NCBI GenBank assembly: GCA_911728435.2
Contig: OU452200.1
Span: 1,798,001 to 1,862,000 of the forward strand
Source of the DNA: Apoderus coryli
Taxonomy: Eukaryota; Arthropoda; Insecta; Coleoptera; Attelabidae
Reading direction: 5' to 3'
DNA: 64,000 nucleotides
Under the pieces are notes generated by a model. It was not told the origin of the DNA. It searched no databases and saw only the letters and a program-made list of their open reading frames with translations. Positions 11,221 to 23,918 of this stretch are shown here, in pieces. Each line of letters opens with the position of its first letter. Position 1 is the first letter of the stretch. The position numbers and the translations under genes are program-made.

Positions 11221-12230
11221 AATTAATTTTTAATAAAAAAAACACCCAACTGAAAACACCACATGTAGGGTATTATCGCTGTAATCCAGAGGTGATTGGA
11301 TGAAATTTGACACATGACTTAAAATTAAGTAATTTGATTGGTTACTATATTTAGTAAAAAATTATCATTAAGATTTCACAACATTCTATCTAACTTTTAT
11401 GGGGAAAAGTTAAAAAAATACCAGGAATTGAAAAGTGAAACTGATTTCAAGTGTTTGATATAGGTTTGTTCACTGTCAACACTAACTTTACTGACCGAGT
11501 AAATTCTTTCTCGTCATTAGACGACAATTGTCACCTTGAATCAATTAGGTACAAGAAAAAATCAACTTTAATAATAATTAGTTTGATTTCTTGTAAAGTT
11601 AACGATGATTCACATAAAAAAATTAACCGGCTCCATTAACTATGCATTTTAATCCAAGCAATTTAGAGAATACTAATTCACTTAGTTTAATAAAAACCAT
11701 AATTTAATCACCATATTAAAATTCATGTAAGGTATGTAAACACCATCAACACGCTCACTTAATAATGTCTACGCAAAATGACTAGGGAAACACTTCACAC
11801 TGTGACACAAATCTGTTTTTTCATCATACAATTTATTATAAATTAATATTAAAAACAAACATTATTATAAATAATCGGATATGATTACTTTACAGTGCAA
11901 GTTGTATTTCCACTTCCGTCGTCAACTCATGGCGGCCACTATCGAAATTTATAATGACTTTTAACGGTAAGCTATTGCGGAAGTAAACGGAGTTTGTTGT
12001 TTGACATGTGTGCCGTTTCATTAGGCCTACATCACCTACGATACGGAGACTTTTTTTTTATAATATCCTCTAGGTTTCGCGTGACTTACAAACAAAATAT
12101 TGTAGTTAAACTTTTACCGATCCACGTTTTCGTAGTACGTACGTACTTCTGGGACACGTCGATGTTTGCAAACGAAATCTGCCAGCTTTGGCAATATTTT
12201 TTTTCTAATTTTTCAGTAAAGTAAATAGGT
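11221..12230. other. Stretch without recognisable gene
   Basis: AT-rich. The plus-strand frames at 11451-11639 and 11994-12224 show no family resemblance. Nothing else supportable. Confidence 0.4.
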
Positions 12231-12235
12231 TGAAC

Positions 12236-12360
12236 GTTTTATCATCAGGCATAGAAAATCTGGTCAAATTCCGTAAAAAAAAATTGTTTGCGAACTTATA
12301 ACACCAACTCTTTTCTATGCCTGATAATGTGCACATATTGCACGAAACGTTGTAATAGAA
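12236..12360 (+). ncRNA. Degenerate hammerhead-like motif with an inverted partial copy
   Basis: CTGATAA (12321-12327), an unpaired T, a 5-bp stem GTGCA/TGCAC closed by CATAT, then GAAA (12344-12347) and a two-pair helix AC-GTT-GT ending GTA. The flanks TTCTAT (12313-12318) and ATAGAA (12355-12360) can pair. This is the order of a type I hammerhead: stem I, CUGANGA, stem II, GAAA, stem III, UH. The G of CUGANGA is replaced by A and a T is inserted before stem II, so activity is doubtful. An inverted copy at about 12230-12258 keeps ATCAGGCATAGAAAA but lacks stem II. Compare 51270 and 55828. Confidence 0.35.
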
Positions 12361-12954
12361 TTTTAACTGCGAATTGACGAGTTTTTATTTAGTCCCAATA
12401 CCCAAGAAAACTTGATAAATTGAAACATAGTGCTTCTTTAGGTATATCTTTTATCACATTGGAAAAGGTACCAGAGATTAGGTTTATTATTTACAGATGT
12501 TGCATTATAATATTTACAATAAGATTACAATATTCGAGAAAAAAAAATAGAACTTAGAGCTTTTATTTTTGTCATTCGAAATTACCATAGAAAAAATAAA
12601 CATAAAACCGCCCCATTTATACCGCCAATGGCGTGGTGTCTTGTTACAATCCTTTACTTTAACTTGCCGGAGGTTCGTTTTCAAAGCATCAATAGAGGGT
12701 TCATGATTAATTTTGTGCCCTCTGTGATCAATTTTCTCTCTTATAATTGATGGTTTTGGATTGATGAACCTTGAAAAGCAGGAATTATAATAAATCGTCT
12801 TTATTAGGTAATATTGAACATAATGGCAACAGTTCTTCGACAGTTAGCTAGGTATTTGTGGATTTTTACTACCCCAGATGCGGTTTGTTGACATATTGTC
12901 ACACGGTATGTTGTAACAAAAATATTGCATCCTGCCAAACTAAGTATTTTCGCT

Positions 12955-13140
12955 GATTCTTCTTCTTCTTTCGGTGCCGTGCCTGTCTTTAAGCGTGGGC
13001 TGTCTCCATGACAATTTGGTTGAATTGGTCTCTATCTGTCGCTACTCGGAACAATTGTTCTACTCCCAGTCCGGTCCAATTTCTAATATTTCGCAGCCAC
13101 GATAGCTTTTTGCGACCTATCCATCTTCTTGGTTTTAAAT
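12955..13140 (-). mobile_element. RTE/jockey-type LINE 3' terminal scrap
   Basis: The minus strand reads RWIGRKKLSWLRNIRNWTGL followed by QLFRVATDRDQF, the usual last 40 residues of a common insect LINE ORF2. An AAG-rich run (AAGAAGAAGAAG, 12957-12970) follows as its tail. Only the extreme 3' end is kept. Confidence 0.65.
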
Positions 13141-13259
13141 ATTCAACTTATATCGAACATGGATGGCTAAAATGAAAAACTACATGTTAAAACTCATATT
13201 AATTTTGCTCAAGGAATCTGTGGTTAACGGATTGACCTCCTTTTTCCGGACACCCTGTA

Positions 13260-15040
13260 TAAATTTAGATCTTCTTCAACACTTTCACTAACAGCTCCAT
13301 TTTTTTGCGATCGAGCCTGCGTTTCGCTGAAGTTACAGATCCAGTCTCTTCACAGTTTCCCCTATTATAGTGCTCTCAGATGGACGATAAAAATAATTTT
13401 CGAAGAGAAATGTTGACTGCGGGTAGAATAGAAGACTACCTTTCAATAAAAGCATTTCTGAACAGAATTAAATACAATATTGAATCCGATAAGATATGCA
13501 TGCTGAAACACTAGATACCTTTTAGATATCTTACACGTAATAAAAAACAAATTTATAAGTGTACGTTGTTATTTTATGCAAAAAGCTATAGTAGTAGCAT
13601 ATATCACAGCCTACTACACCTTGGTGTACGTTGAGAGAGTTTGTCGCTTATATCATAGCCTACTAGTTTTAGCACTTTCGGTATGGTGTTTGTGTAATGT
13701 TTAATATGCTATGCCTACTCCTTTGCTCTGACAGGGCGGCAAACGGTTTGACTAATTAACATCGGGGAAGCGAATATTTCAGATGCCGGCAGATTCTTTT
13801 CTTTTTCTTTATCTGTGCAAGAGTTGAATATTTGTGCACACGGATTTTCTGCATGAACGCGTTGAAAGTTCAATACTATGGATGCTTGTTGTCGAGCGAA
13901 TTACTCAAAATGTAAACGAATATTTTTCATCACATTTTTTGCAGGGGACAGGTACCTACTTATTATGTTTATATTAAATTAAATACAGGCTGTCCATAAA
14001 TTAAGGGATCGGGATATTATTTTTAAAATAGTACATGTTTAGTAATTTTATAGCCTATACCATAGAATAAATAAAGAGAATATGAACTCCCACCACTTTC
14101 AATTGTCCTGTGCGAGACAGGTGGTAGCCATTTTTTAATATACACGACAAATCCGTATTTACGTTTTATTGAAATTACAGGATAGTAAAGAACAGGGGAG
14201 TAATAGAATTATTTTATAATAGAATTACATCTTTATTAATTATAAAAACAAACAAATACTTTTTTACTTTTATTCATGTTTCCATATAATCATTTTATTT
14301 TTATTTATATTTTTAAAATTTCTATTGATTAATTTTAATGTATAAAATATCTTTAACCTAAAATATAATTTAGTAACATATTTTTTTGGGAAATTAGAAC
14401 ATGGATGTTCAAACGTTACATTTTGGTTTAAATTAATAAAATTATTAATAATATTTAACTTAATTAAACAATTTTCAAAATTATTTTGAAATATTTCAAA
14501 AATTAATATATATTTTCTAATTTGGAAATGAATTTTTCAGCTCTAAAAGTAAATATTACAATAATATTCCTAAGAACTAATCGAAACAGTGCAAATAAAT
14601 TTGCCTATAACCCCAAAAAAGTTTAGAACTTGAGCAGGGGGTCGGCAAGCAAGTCTGCAATGTTTCTACTACCTATTTATAAAAACTATTATATTAACTA
14701 CAACATTTGATTCAAGACTTAGGACTAACTAAAACTTACTTAACATAGGACCATACTATATTTTATTTTGACATAATTCAGAAAGGAACATAAAGAAAAA
14801 CAATTATATATTTATATAATAGTAAATGTTTAAACCGAACGAAGTGGAATGTTAAAAGAAAATGAATTCAAATCAAATCAATCACCATAATAGAAGTTTT
14901 TTCGTCAATAATGCGATGAATTTCCAACCTAGACGTTTCTTTTATAAAATGCCTAACTTTATTTCTGTATATAAACTATACGAATTTAAGTTTTTTAAAT
15001 ATGATGGGGCATAATTATATAACTTTGGCAATATATAAAC
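13260..15040. other. AT-rich stretch without recognisable gene
   Basis: I see no coding pattern. Bases 14220-14620 are extremely AT-rich. A 'TACAGGCTGTCCATAAATTA' string at 13984 looks like a transposon end, but no partner was found. Confidence 0.4.
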
Positions 15041-15060
15041 AAATGATCTTTGAGTGATGG

Positions 15061-15325
15061 TTAACACCTTGGTATAATTACTGAAGATTCTCTAAACCTA
15101 GTATTATATTGATGATCAATACTTGTTAATTCCGATCTATTTTTATATGCTCGCTGCAACATTTTGCAAGAAAAAATCTGTCTTACATCAAAAAACTCAG
15201 CATCTCCGAATAACTGATCAGTTGGAATTTGAAAATATTTTCGAAATACAATTTTTAAAATACATTTTTGTGCAATCTCTAGCCTGTGGTAGTAATTATT
15301 CATAACTCCTCCCCAAGCAATCAAA
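15061..15325 (-). mobile_element. LINE ORF2 C-terminal fragment
   Basis: An uninterrupted 87-codon frame reads IAWGGVMNNYYHRLEIAQKC, then ILKIVF, and a tail with NTRFR. This follows the region just after the RT thumb in I/Jockey-group LINEs (YG...W...Y...L...Q....RI.F). It covers the same protein region as the end of the neighbouring fragment at 15607, so the two are separate insertions. Confidence 0.55.
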
Positions 15326-15606
15326 CCTTATTATATTATTATATACCTACAAAACATGCTAAAATCACCCCCAATAAATGGGCAATAAAACCTGAGAATT
15401 TACTGCCTGCTAATATCTATAATAGTTAAAATATGTAATACAAATTTAATAAACACTGTCAGAATTTAATAGAATTTTTGCACTCATCTAGTAAGATTTT
15501 TAAGCTCTCTTTTTAGAATGCTTAAGATGTATTGGACTTTTATGGGCAAATAGACTGGACCAAGTTATAAAAGATAAGGGCCACTGTGCTGCGAAATTAA
15601 GCGAAG

Positions 15607-16170
15607 TTATTCATGTTTTTTAAATATTTTAAATATTTTTTCGCTTTGAGATGCATTACCGCAGAACAGAACGCTATAGTTAATAAGTCCCTGAAAATAC
15701 GCCATATACGCGCAACGAACAACGTTAGAGCATGTACTCGCCAGTCTCCTCAAAAGGTAGTTAACACTCGACAATCTTTTAGAGAGGTTATCAATCTGGG
15801 AATTCCATGTTAAACGCGAGTCCACATAGACCCCAAGAAATTTAACAACCTTATCGTTAACGTATTGACCCCTAAGTGAAAAATCAATCCGCTCTGTTTT
15901 TGTAATATTAAGGCACCGTCTATTGGATTCGAACAATTTTTCTGCCATAACAAATTTATTATCGAGTTGTTTGTTGTTCTTTTTGTTAGATTCATACAAA
16001 GTAGTATCATCCGCATACTGAATGATTTGAGTATCTCTAACAAAAGCGGAGAAGTCATTGACATTGAGCAAAAACATAAGAGGACCCAATATCGAACCTT
16101 GGGGTAACCCTATGGTTACATCCTGTTGAGAGAGTCGCCTTTTATGATTTTCCGAAATAATCGGCTTTAT
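15607..16170 (-). mobile_element. LINE reverse-transcriptase fragment
   Basis: On the minus strand one frame shows GLPQGSILGPLMF, then IIQYADDTTLY with the catalytic ADD, then FLGVYVDSRLTW and NYSVLFCGN. This is the palm and thumb of a non-LTR reverse transcriptase. The 5' part is absent and the frame ends at a stop near 15607, where the family would normally continue with a KKALR block. Confidence 0.75.
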
Positions 16171-16262
16171 ATGTTTTATACACATTTGCATATACGTTCT
16201 AACCAGTTCTCAAAACAGCCGTCTAAAACACTAGATGTCGCTTTCTCCATCCTTAGATATAA
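16171..16262 (-). mobile_element. Short mariner-like C-terminal scrap (tentative)
   Basis: Upstream of the RT fragment the minus strand reads CFENWLERMQMCIKH. This resembles the C-terminus of mariner/SETMAR-type transposases and a similar string in the remnant at 56.5 kb. Too short to be firm. Confidence 0.3.
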
Positions 16263-16914
16263 AACATTCTCCTTTAATACCTACCTACATGATGTAGGTA
16301 GGTAATTTGAGAATATTTCTTCTCGCACGTCCCTATTATGCCGGACATTTAGTTACTAAATAAATCACATACCGTTTAAATTCTCAAAATACCTGTTCCC
16401 TTTATAAATTTTATTGAAAATATATTATATAAGATTCCTTTATATTAATAAATAGACGATATGCATAATATATCCAATTTCACCTCTTTAACAGCTATTA
16501 ATTCCCGAAGTCTTGACCTTACCCATCTGACCGTACCGATGCAGCAGTTATGCAGCGGTTCTTTCTTTAGTTTTATTTTGTGCCTGATTATCACTAAATC
16601 TTGCGTTAATAACTGAATCTACAGGGTTGTTCATAATTTAATTTCTTCTTAAAGAAGACAAGCAATAATGAACACAGAATATGTCACTTTGTTGACCCCC
16701 TGTATATTAATTATTTTTTTAATTCGTAATATTCTAACAATATTCGAGATGTTATAAAATTCACCTGTCGGCTGTATTTTGGGATGCGAATGGAATAATA
16801 TTCCTCGACTACACTGAAAAAAAGATTTGTTTGGATTATGTTTTATTATTATTAAGTATTATGATTATTAGTGGTAAAACAGTAAACGGTAAAACCGATG
16901 AAACTGTTGCTCAG

Positions 16915-18128
16915 TTCCTAATTTGAGGTTTTTGAAATATTGATGTCATCCTCACTCATCTTCTATAGCGAGTAGTGGACCAACTGATCGCCATGGTCCT
17001 CCATGAAATTGTCCAGCCTGTTCTTAAAGCTGTCAACCGTTTGCGCCATTATCACCTCTTCAGGTAATGAATTCCATGCATATACAACTCTGTTTGTTAT
17101 AAAATTCTTCCGAGGAAGTCTAGCACATCTCTCCTTGTCAAGTTTTTTACTATTGCCACGCAGATTAGGATTTCTAGCAGGATGAAATACATCGCGATTC
17201 ACAGAGTAGTAGCCACTAATTATCTTGTATGTATGAATTACCTAGATCGCCTCGTTGTCGTCGATCATAAAGACATGTCAAATTTAAAAGCCTCAATCGC
17301 TCCTCATATGGTATATGGCTAAGTGCATGAGGTAGCTTAGTGAATCTCCTCTGAACCCTTTCCAATGCCTCTATGTCCTAAATAAAGTAGGGGGACCAAA
17401 CGCTGTTGGCATATTCCAATAGTGGTCTGACATACGATTTATACAATTGCAATATTAGAGAGTTTGATCTCGATTTGAAAGCTCTCTGTATCAGATACCA
17501 CAGTCTATTAGCTTTCTTCACTGCGGCGGAAATATGGGCCTCCCACTTCAAATCCGCTGTTACTATGACACCAAGATCCTTCTGCTGATTTACAGATTTA
17601 ACGGCATTTCCATTGATGAAATATGGAGTCCTGGGATTATTAGCTCCGATGTGTAGTACCTGACACTTCTCCAAATTCAAGTTCATCAACCAAACCGCCG
17701 ACCAGGACACTACCCCATCAATGTCGATCTGGAATTCATTATCGTCTCGCAGTGGGTTACAAAACAATTTGGTGTCATCAGCAAAGAAGCTCATGTTTGA
17801 CGTGATGGTTCTTGTTAAGTCTGATATATATGCCAGAAAAAGCAATGGCCCCAGTACAGACCCCTGCGGGACACCACTCAAGACCGGCAATTTAGCGGAT
17901 AATGCACCATTCGCTCTAACTTGGAAAATTCTTTTTGTAAGAAACATCTCAATCCACATCAGAAGTGCCCCCGCACGCCGTAATGCTCCAATTTCAGCAA
18001 CAAACGAGCAAATAGCACTCTGTTGAGTGCTTTTTCAAAATCCAGATACAACACACCCGTAGGCTGACCAACATCTTTATGGCTGGTCCACACATTGAGG
18101 CATTCCAGAAGATTCTACTCCACTGAGA
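16915..18128 (-). mobile_element. Non-LTR retrotransposon, family C, copy 1 (5'-truncated)
   Basis: Read right to left: TGVLYLDFEKA (RT motif A, near 18050), then a 193-codon frame (17959-17378) with SGVPQGSVLGPLLF, SFFADDTKLF and KDLGVIVTADLKW. After a stop at 17378 the same region continues with [14 protein letters not shown], and a last frame (17202-16963) has KKLDKERCARLPRKNF and VVYAWNSLPEEV before the terminal stop. The closing block KERCAR...TNRVVY.WN is shared with the copy at 52.7-54.9 kb, which defines the family. CR1-group placement is inferred. Stops and frameshifts make it inactive. Confidence 0.85.
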
Positions 18129-18129
18129 T

Positions 18130-20160
18130 TTGTACAACATTTTTATATTAAATCAGTTGTTAAATAATAAATGTGCATTGTTTGTTTGATAACGCTGAAT
18201 TGTAATTGTCTGCTGCGCTTGCGCTGTAAGGATGTTTTTCGATACGATTTGAATCCACACAAATTATATCGTGAAAACATATTTCGGTAATGCGTTTTTA
18301 CGATATTACTAAGGAAAAATACGTGATCTGGGTAAATTATCGGCAATATTCGCGAATTTTTAAGATTTACTTAATATTACATAAAAAAAAAACATGTATG
18401 TTTACTACAAACCTTACGTATTTCTCACCCAATGTTTAACAGTGGAGCTACACCCGAGCTTTGACTATTAAAATGCATACAACTCGAATGCAACTCATAA
18501 ATATATCACGCATATCTTTTATAGCCGTATACTACGCATATTCATCTCTTTCCTTCTGAAGTTGAAAATGAATACAAACCGAAAAAAAAATCACAAATAA
18601 TTTCATGGAATTCAAAAGTGTGTTCAAACGATAAATTCCAACACACAATACCGCACGCCACATTTCAAGCAAATTCAAATACAAGAAGACCAAGATAAGG
18701 ATTCTTCCTGGAATGTTGTGTACGGAATGCGTAGTTAGATACAAGGTGGATGTAATAAGTTACAGAATAATATCAGCTGGTCGGTGTAAGATGAAGTGAG
18801 AAATAAACTGGAAACTATTTATACTTGGAGCCTTAGCAACACTTGCAGCACTCGAAGAACTTTAAAACAAATGGCCGTTTGTTTGTCCAGAAAAACTAGT
18901 CATGTGGCATCTGTAGCTTTACAGAGGAACGTAAAACGGTCAATTCTGATTGCTAAACACGAATTTGTTTGCATCAAGAAGTCTAGAAAAAAAAAACAAA
19001 CAATCGTCGTGGGATCATTCTTCATCAAGAGAATGCGAGTACTCACACATCTCGTCAAACAATGGACTAATGGGACGCTCTAAATATTGAATTGATGGGT
19101 CATCATCAAGAATAGTGTGGATAACGATTATCCACGGCAGAAGAAGCGGTAGATGGATTCAAAAGTAATATTTTGGAGGTATCTGAAACAATTGCAAAAG
19201 GACGTCACTTCGGATCCCGCTTTTTCTTAAACAGCATTCGTAAATTCTCGGTTATTTTGATGTGTAAGAGTCCCAACAGATTCTAGGACGACTTTAGGAC
19301 AAACGATAGCACACAAATGCAGGAAAACAAGGATAAACTAAAGGTTTATTAAGGAACACATTTCGGATGCAATTTTATTCATGGCCACAGCTAAAATAGT
19401 AAACCAATACATTTAAACAACATAAAAGGTTTAATGCAGGTTCAAAGGTTCAAGAGGAACACTTTATGGATTCAATTTTATTCATGACGTACCTAGACTA
19501 AAAAAGCAAACCGATCAATACCATCAAACAAGCTATTCTACTGGGAAACTTCAGCTTCTGACTATAGTGTTCGCACAGATTATCAAACCTTCGAACAAGG
19601 CTACAAGGCTAAGTAATTCCAATTCAAAAAGATATAAAAATCTTCAATGAAATACATTATCCATATTCGAAGTGGAATGTCAGTTTCAAATAAAATAAAA
19701 CAAACAGAACTTCAAAGTCAACTCCATAAAATGTTTAATGAAAAATATCAACTATCAGTCTAGTTTGAATGTCGACTAGACCGATCCATAATGGGCTAAT
19801 ATACGAAACTGATTTCCTTTTATTTAATAATTTTTATTAAACGCACTTTATTGAGTTGACTTTGATTATTTTGGTATTCAATAATAACTAGGAGTGCCTG
19901 CTACTTAGTAAATCAATTCATAAGTTAAACTAGTGAATAAGGATTTGTATAATATGTTACTCTCTGAAAAGCCCTGGTAAACTCAAGTAATTTCGTATGC
20001 TATGTCAAAAGAATTTCGTAAAAATCTTAATGAAGTTAAATTATTTCGGGACTATTACAAAACCACTCCTATAGAAGACAGGCAATTTGTCGACACATGT
20101 TCACGAGAAGAGGGAATTCTTTGATGACTCTAATAACTTTTAAATAATAAATAAGGTAAT
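18130..20160. other. Stretch with weak repeats, no recognisable gene
   Basis: The 95-codon frame at 18796-19083 has no family I recognise, and its composition (RKKKQ, SRK) gives no support. Two imperfect tandem units share AGGAACAC..T, then CAATTTTATTCATG, then AAACCRATACAT at about 19350-19420 and 19455-19525. A hairpin has arms at about 19713-19747 and 19838-19872 (CAAAGTCAACTC / GAGTTGACTTTG), 90 bases apart. Confidence 0.45.
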
Positions 20161-20365
20161 AGCCCTATTGTCTTTCAACTTTTCAAGAAGTAAAAATAGT
20201 CCCTTCAGAAGGAATTTTCATAAATTTTTCGGACAATTAGTTTCGGTGAAGATAGAATATCATTCATCAAGTAAAACTATTATTAAACTGGGAGTTAATG
20301 CACAACTTACTGCACAACTGATGCACAGAGAGTTACTTTTGGAATTAACGCTTCCCCACATATAG

Positions 20366-21800
20366 TTTTGAAGAAGGAACCCAGGTGGACTACATATAAA
20401 GTCAATGATGATATCCTCCGATCTATAGATGATAAGAAGTTGACCGTTTTGACTCTCCTGGACTTTTCAAAGGCATTTGATACTTTAAGTCACAATCTTC
20501 TTTCTTCAATTCTAAAGTATATTGGGCTGACATCGAATGCATCCGCGCTACTCAAAAATTATCTGTGTGGAAGGGAGCAGGCAGTTTCATATAACGGTGA
20601 AATTTCCAATTTTCTTGCGCTTCGTAAGGGTGTGCCTCAATGGTCAATCCTAGGACCCCTTTTGTTTTGTATATATACTTCCAATGCACCGACGAGTATT
20701 TCAAACTGCCAGCAGCATTACTTTGCAGATGATGCCCAACTATATCTATCTTTTACTCTGGAAGAAGCTCCCATGGCTATTAATTTAATCAATAACGACC
20801 TTGAATCATTTAGAAGGTATGCCGAGGATCACTGCTTGAAACTAAATACCGAGAAAACCCTTGCAATACTATTTGGTCGGAAAAACGAAAGAGCACTATT
20901 TTTTAACACTCAATGTTCTGAACGTGGATGGTTCTGTTGTAAAATTCCGGAAGAAAGTGAGAAATCTTGGTCTAATACTGGATGATGAATTACGTTTCAC
21001 AGCGCACGTAAGTAACTCTTTACATAAAGCTTACTTAAATTTGAGGCTTTTATTTCAAAATAGGCTTTGTCTACCTTCAAAACTTAAAATATTGTTATGT
21101 GAAACTCTAGTACTATCCCATTTAAATTTATGGGATACAATATACGATCCATGCTTGACAGTAGCTGACAAGGGCCGCATCCAGAAATTGCAGAACTCTT
21201 GCCTGAGGCTCATATTCGGAATACGAAAGTTTGATCGAATCAGCCACACATTGACCCAAGCTAATTGGATAAATAGGCAAGGAAGACGAAATCTTCACAT
21301 ATCGGTGAGATATTTCTCTATTCTTCTGAATAAAACGCCTCCATACCTTTACAATAAAATAAAATTTCGAACAGACATCCATAATATCAACATTCGTTTT
21401 CCTAATTCACTAAATATACCTATTCACAAAACAGAAATATTCAAGAGGTCTTATTCTTATACCGTCTCTAAATGCGTGAATTCTTGGACCAATGATTTAA
21501 GGAATACTTTTTCAAAATGTGCGTTTAAAAGAAAATTTAATAGAATCTTACGATCTTGATTTCTTTTTTTTTTCATAATGAGGTGGAATGACATATCAAG
21601 CTTAATTAATAAGTATAATTTTGAAGATATCTTGTATAGATTGTATGCTAAAAGTATTTATTTTATTTTACTGTAATGTTTAGTGAGTGTGATTTTTCTT
21701 TTGTATTTGTTTGTATTTATTAACAATGGGTTAGCTGAACAGACGGTTATATGCAAATGCATCGTACTGAATCTCGCCCAATTGCATATATATAAAAAAA
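20366..21800 (+). mobile_element. Non-LTR retrotransposon, family B, copy 2
   Basis: Two overlapping frames (20368-20985 and 20861-21559), joined by one frameshift near 20900-20980, give the RT and C-terminal region. The motifs in order are LLDFSKAFDTLSHNLLSSIL, GVPQWSILGPLLFCIYTS, YFADDAQLYL, NLGLILDDELRF, YDPCLT and TPPYLYNKIKFRTD. The W in GVPQWS replaces the invariant G of PQGS. The stop is at about 21557. A short 3' untranslated part ends in an A-rich run near 21795-21803. It is 5' truncated and inactive, but much better kept than copy 1 at 3.4 kb. Confidence 0.85.
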
Positions 21801-22050
21801 AATAATTTACTTGTTTTGTATGCGAGATTATATTTTAAGTCAAAACATAAATAAATTGCTATTGTCCATAGGTTGCGACTTCAAGTTCATTTAAGGCTGC
21901 GGCAAAGAAATTGCCCAATAAAAGAGAAAAGTATAGTGCTCTGCACCTCTGGCTAAAAATCCAACATCGACAAAGAAATATCGAAGTTATGGCTAGTCGA
22001 AATTAGCCACCTCTTCTGCATCATCTGCCGCTGGGGTTAATCCACCGCTT

Positions 22051-23021
22051 GCCAAGTAGCAAGGGTACGTCTTTTTTACGTAATTTTGACGTCATGAGAT
22101 GCGTTGACATTGCGTCTTTTCGATGAGATAATATACGTAATTTATACGTCAGAATGTCACAGTCGAATAAACGTCGATAAAAAACGAATAAATTACGTCG
22201 AAGATATGATTAATGATACGTGAAAAATGCGTCACTTGTATGTTGTTATTAACACGTTATATTAGGTTACGTTTTTGGAAATATAATCAAATTATTACAT
22301 CCTCTAATTTTAACTATAATCAATGTAAAGCTTTATACTGGCACTTTTTCTTATTACAAAAAGTACTACAAATTTACATTGACTTTTCTATACAGGAGGA
22401 TGGATTTCTGCGAACTAAAAACCCTATTCTAGAGACATTCTTTTAGGAGCATTTTTTAGCGAAACCTTCATTCAACTTTCGATTGAGACATCAGTGGCTT
22501 CTTTACAAGATTGTTTAACGGCTTCTAAAACATTAAATAAATATTAGAATTTCTGCATAATTAAGATTCTTTATATCCCAATAAACGTCTTTACCTTTTT
22601 CTAAAATATCAATAATTAAACATTCAGAAACCTAGTCAAAATTGCAGCAGTATTTTAATTGTAACTTTTTTTTCCAAAATTGTAAAGATCAGTCTTTGAA
22701 AGCAATTAATGTGAAATAAGTCTTAAAACAAAATAACTCACCTGCTGTAATTTTTGTATTATTTTTGGCAATGGTAACATTTTACTGATGACCCTTTTTC
22801 ATTTGCTATTAATTTGTATAATTATTATTAATCATTACAGAATTTAAATATACAGACTTAAAAAATGACCTTAGAAAAACGTCAATATTACGTTTCCTAT
22901 ATACGTCTTTAATACGTATTTATGAAGACGTTTCAAAAACGTTTCTCTGGGAGGTAGTAAACGTCCTCGACCTAATATTCCCGTAAAACGACGTCACAAA
23001 AACGTACCCTTGCTACTTGGG
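22051..23021. mobile_element. ~970-bp non-autonomous DNA element with ~20-bp TIRs
   Basis: The left end is CCAAGTAGCAAGGGTACGT (from 22052), and the right end is its exact inverse, ACGTACCCTTGCTACTTGG (to 23020). Next to each TIR both ends are rich in ACGT/ACGTC words, for example TTTTTTACGTAATTTTGACG on the left and TTTTTGTGACGTCG read inward from the right. The centre is AT-rich with no transposase. I could not find a convincing target duplication; at most TT flanks both ends. The superfamily is unknown to me. Confidence 0.7.
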
Positions 23022-23486
23022 TTTCAAAAGGAGATGCAATTGATCACCCCTGAGATCATAGAAAACGTGCAAGGCTCGTTTGTGGAAAGGTTAACCCATT
23101 GCCAAACGATTAACGGTACCCATTTTGAGCACTTCTCTAGATAGTTCTCTTAAAAACAAAATTAATTAGGTATTTTCGTTATTTGATTAATCACAAAGCG
23201 ACATATCCAAAAATTCTATGTGTCATCCTATGGCCTTTTTTGAATGACCTAATACTTATTTAATATTTAAAAATTTAAATTACAGTAAATCCCGCAAATG
23301 TAATTGAATAAAACTGTTATGCAGGTTTGGCTAGAATATGGCAACCTTAGATGAGTGTCTCTCTATACACATGTCTATGTGAGTGTCTCTCTAGAGACAT
23401 CTATGGTTGTATATTGGATTGACAGTTAGTTAGGTTAGACAACGTAAAACCTAAGCAAGGATAGTCTGTCAGCGCCACAGAAATCT

Positions 23487-23491
23487 TATAT

Positions 23492-23530
<39 letters not shown>
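23487..23530. repeat. (TA)n microsatellite
   Basis: About 22 TA units lie within the left inverted repeat of the long-TIR element. The right copy has only a few TA units at the matching place. Confidence 0.95.
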
Positions 23531-23531
<1 letters not shown>

Positions 23532-23918
23532 TCTAGAATGATAATCCCGTAGTACAAAAATGTAAACAAAAGTGTAGAGCTGTCCATAATGCGCATGATC
23601 ACCAGTAACTTATTTTTCAACAGGACCGGCTTTGATTAAATGTAATATTACTGTTATAGGTATATTTAAAATTAAATTTTACCATTTGGTAATTCAAATA
23701 AAAAAATGGAATAAAGGAATTTAAGAAATAAAAAATTACATTAAATATCTAAATACTTTATTATGTAACAGGTGCAACCCAATAATAATAAATCTAAGCA
23801 GAAACGAGAAATAAGTAAAAATTCTAATACTGGAAAATATCGTAAGGACTTGAGCATTCTAATTATTTATTTTATTATTATATAATATTTGTTTGTTTAT
23901 ACAACCACCTTAGGTCTC

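Noticed and set aside
16282..16306. Short hairpin ACCTACCTACA-TGA-TGTAGGTAGGT as a terminator
   Set aside because: Eukaryotic context with no gene ending nearby; a chance or simple-repeat-derived palindrome.
18796..19083. 95-codon basic reading frame as a candidate gene
   Set aside because: No recognisable domain, no splice signals, and composition consistent with chance in AT-rich DNA.
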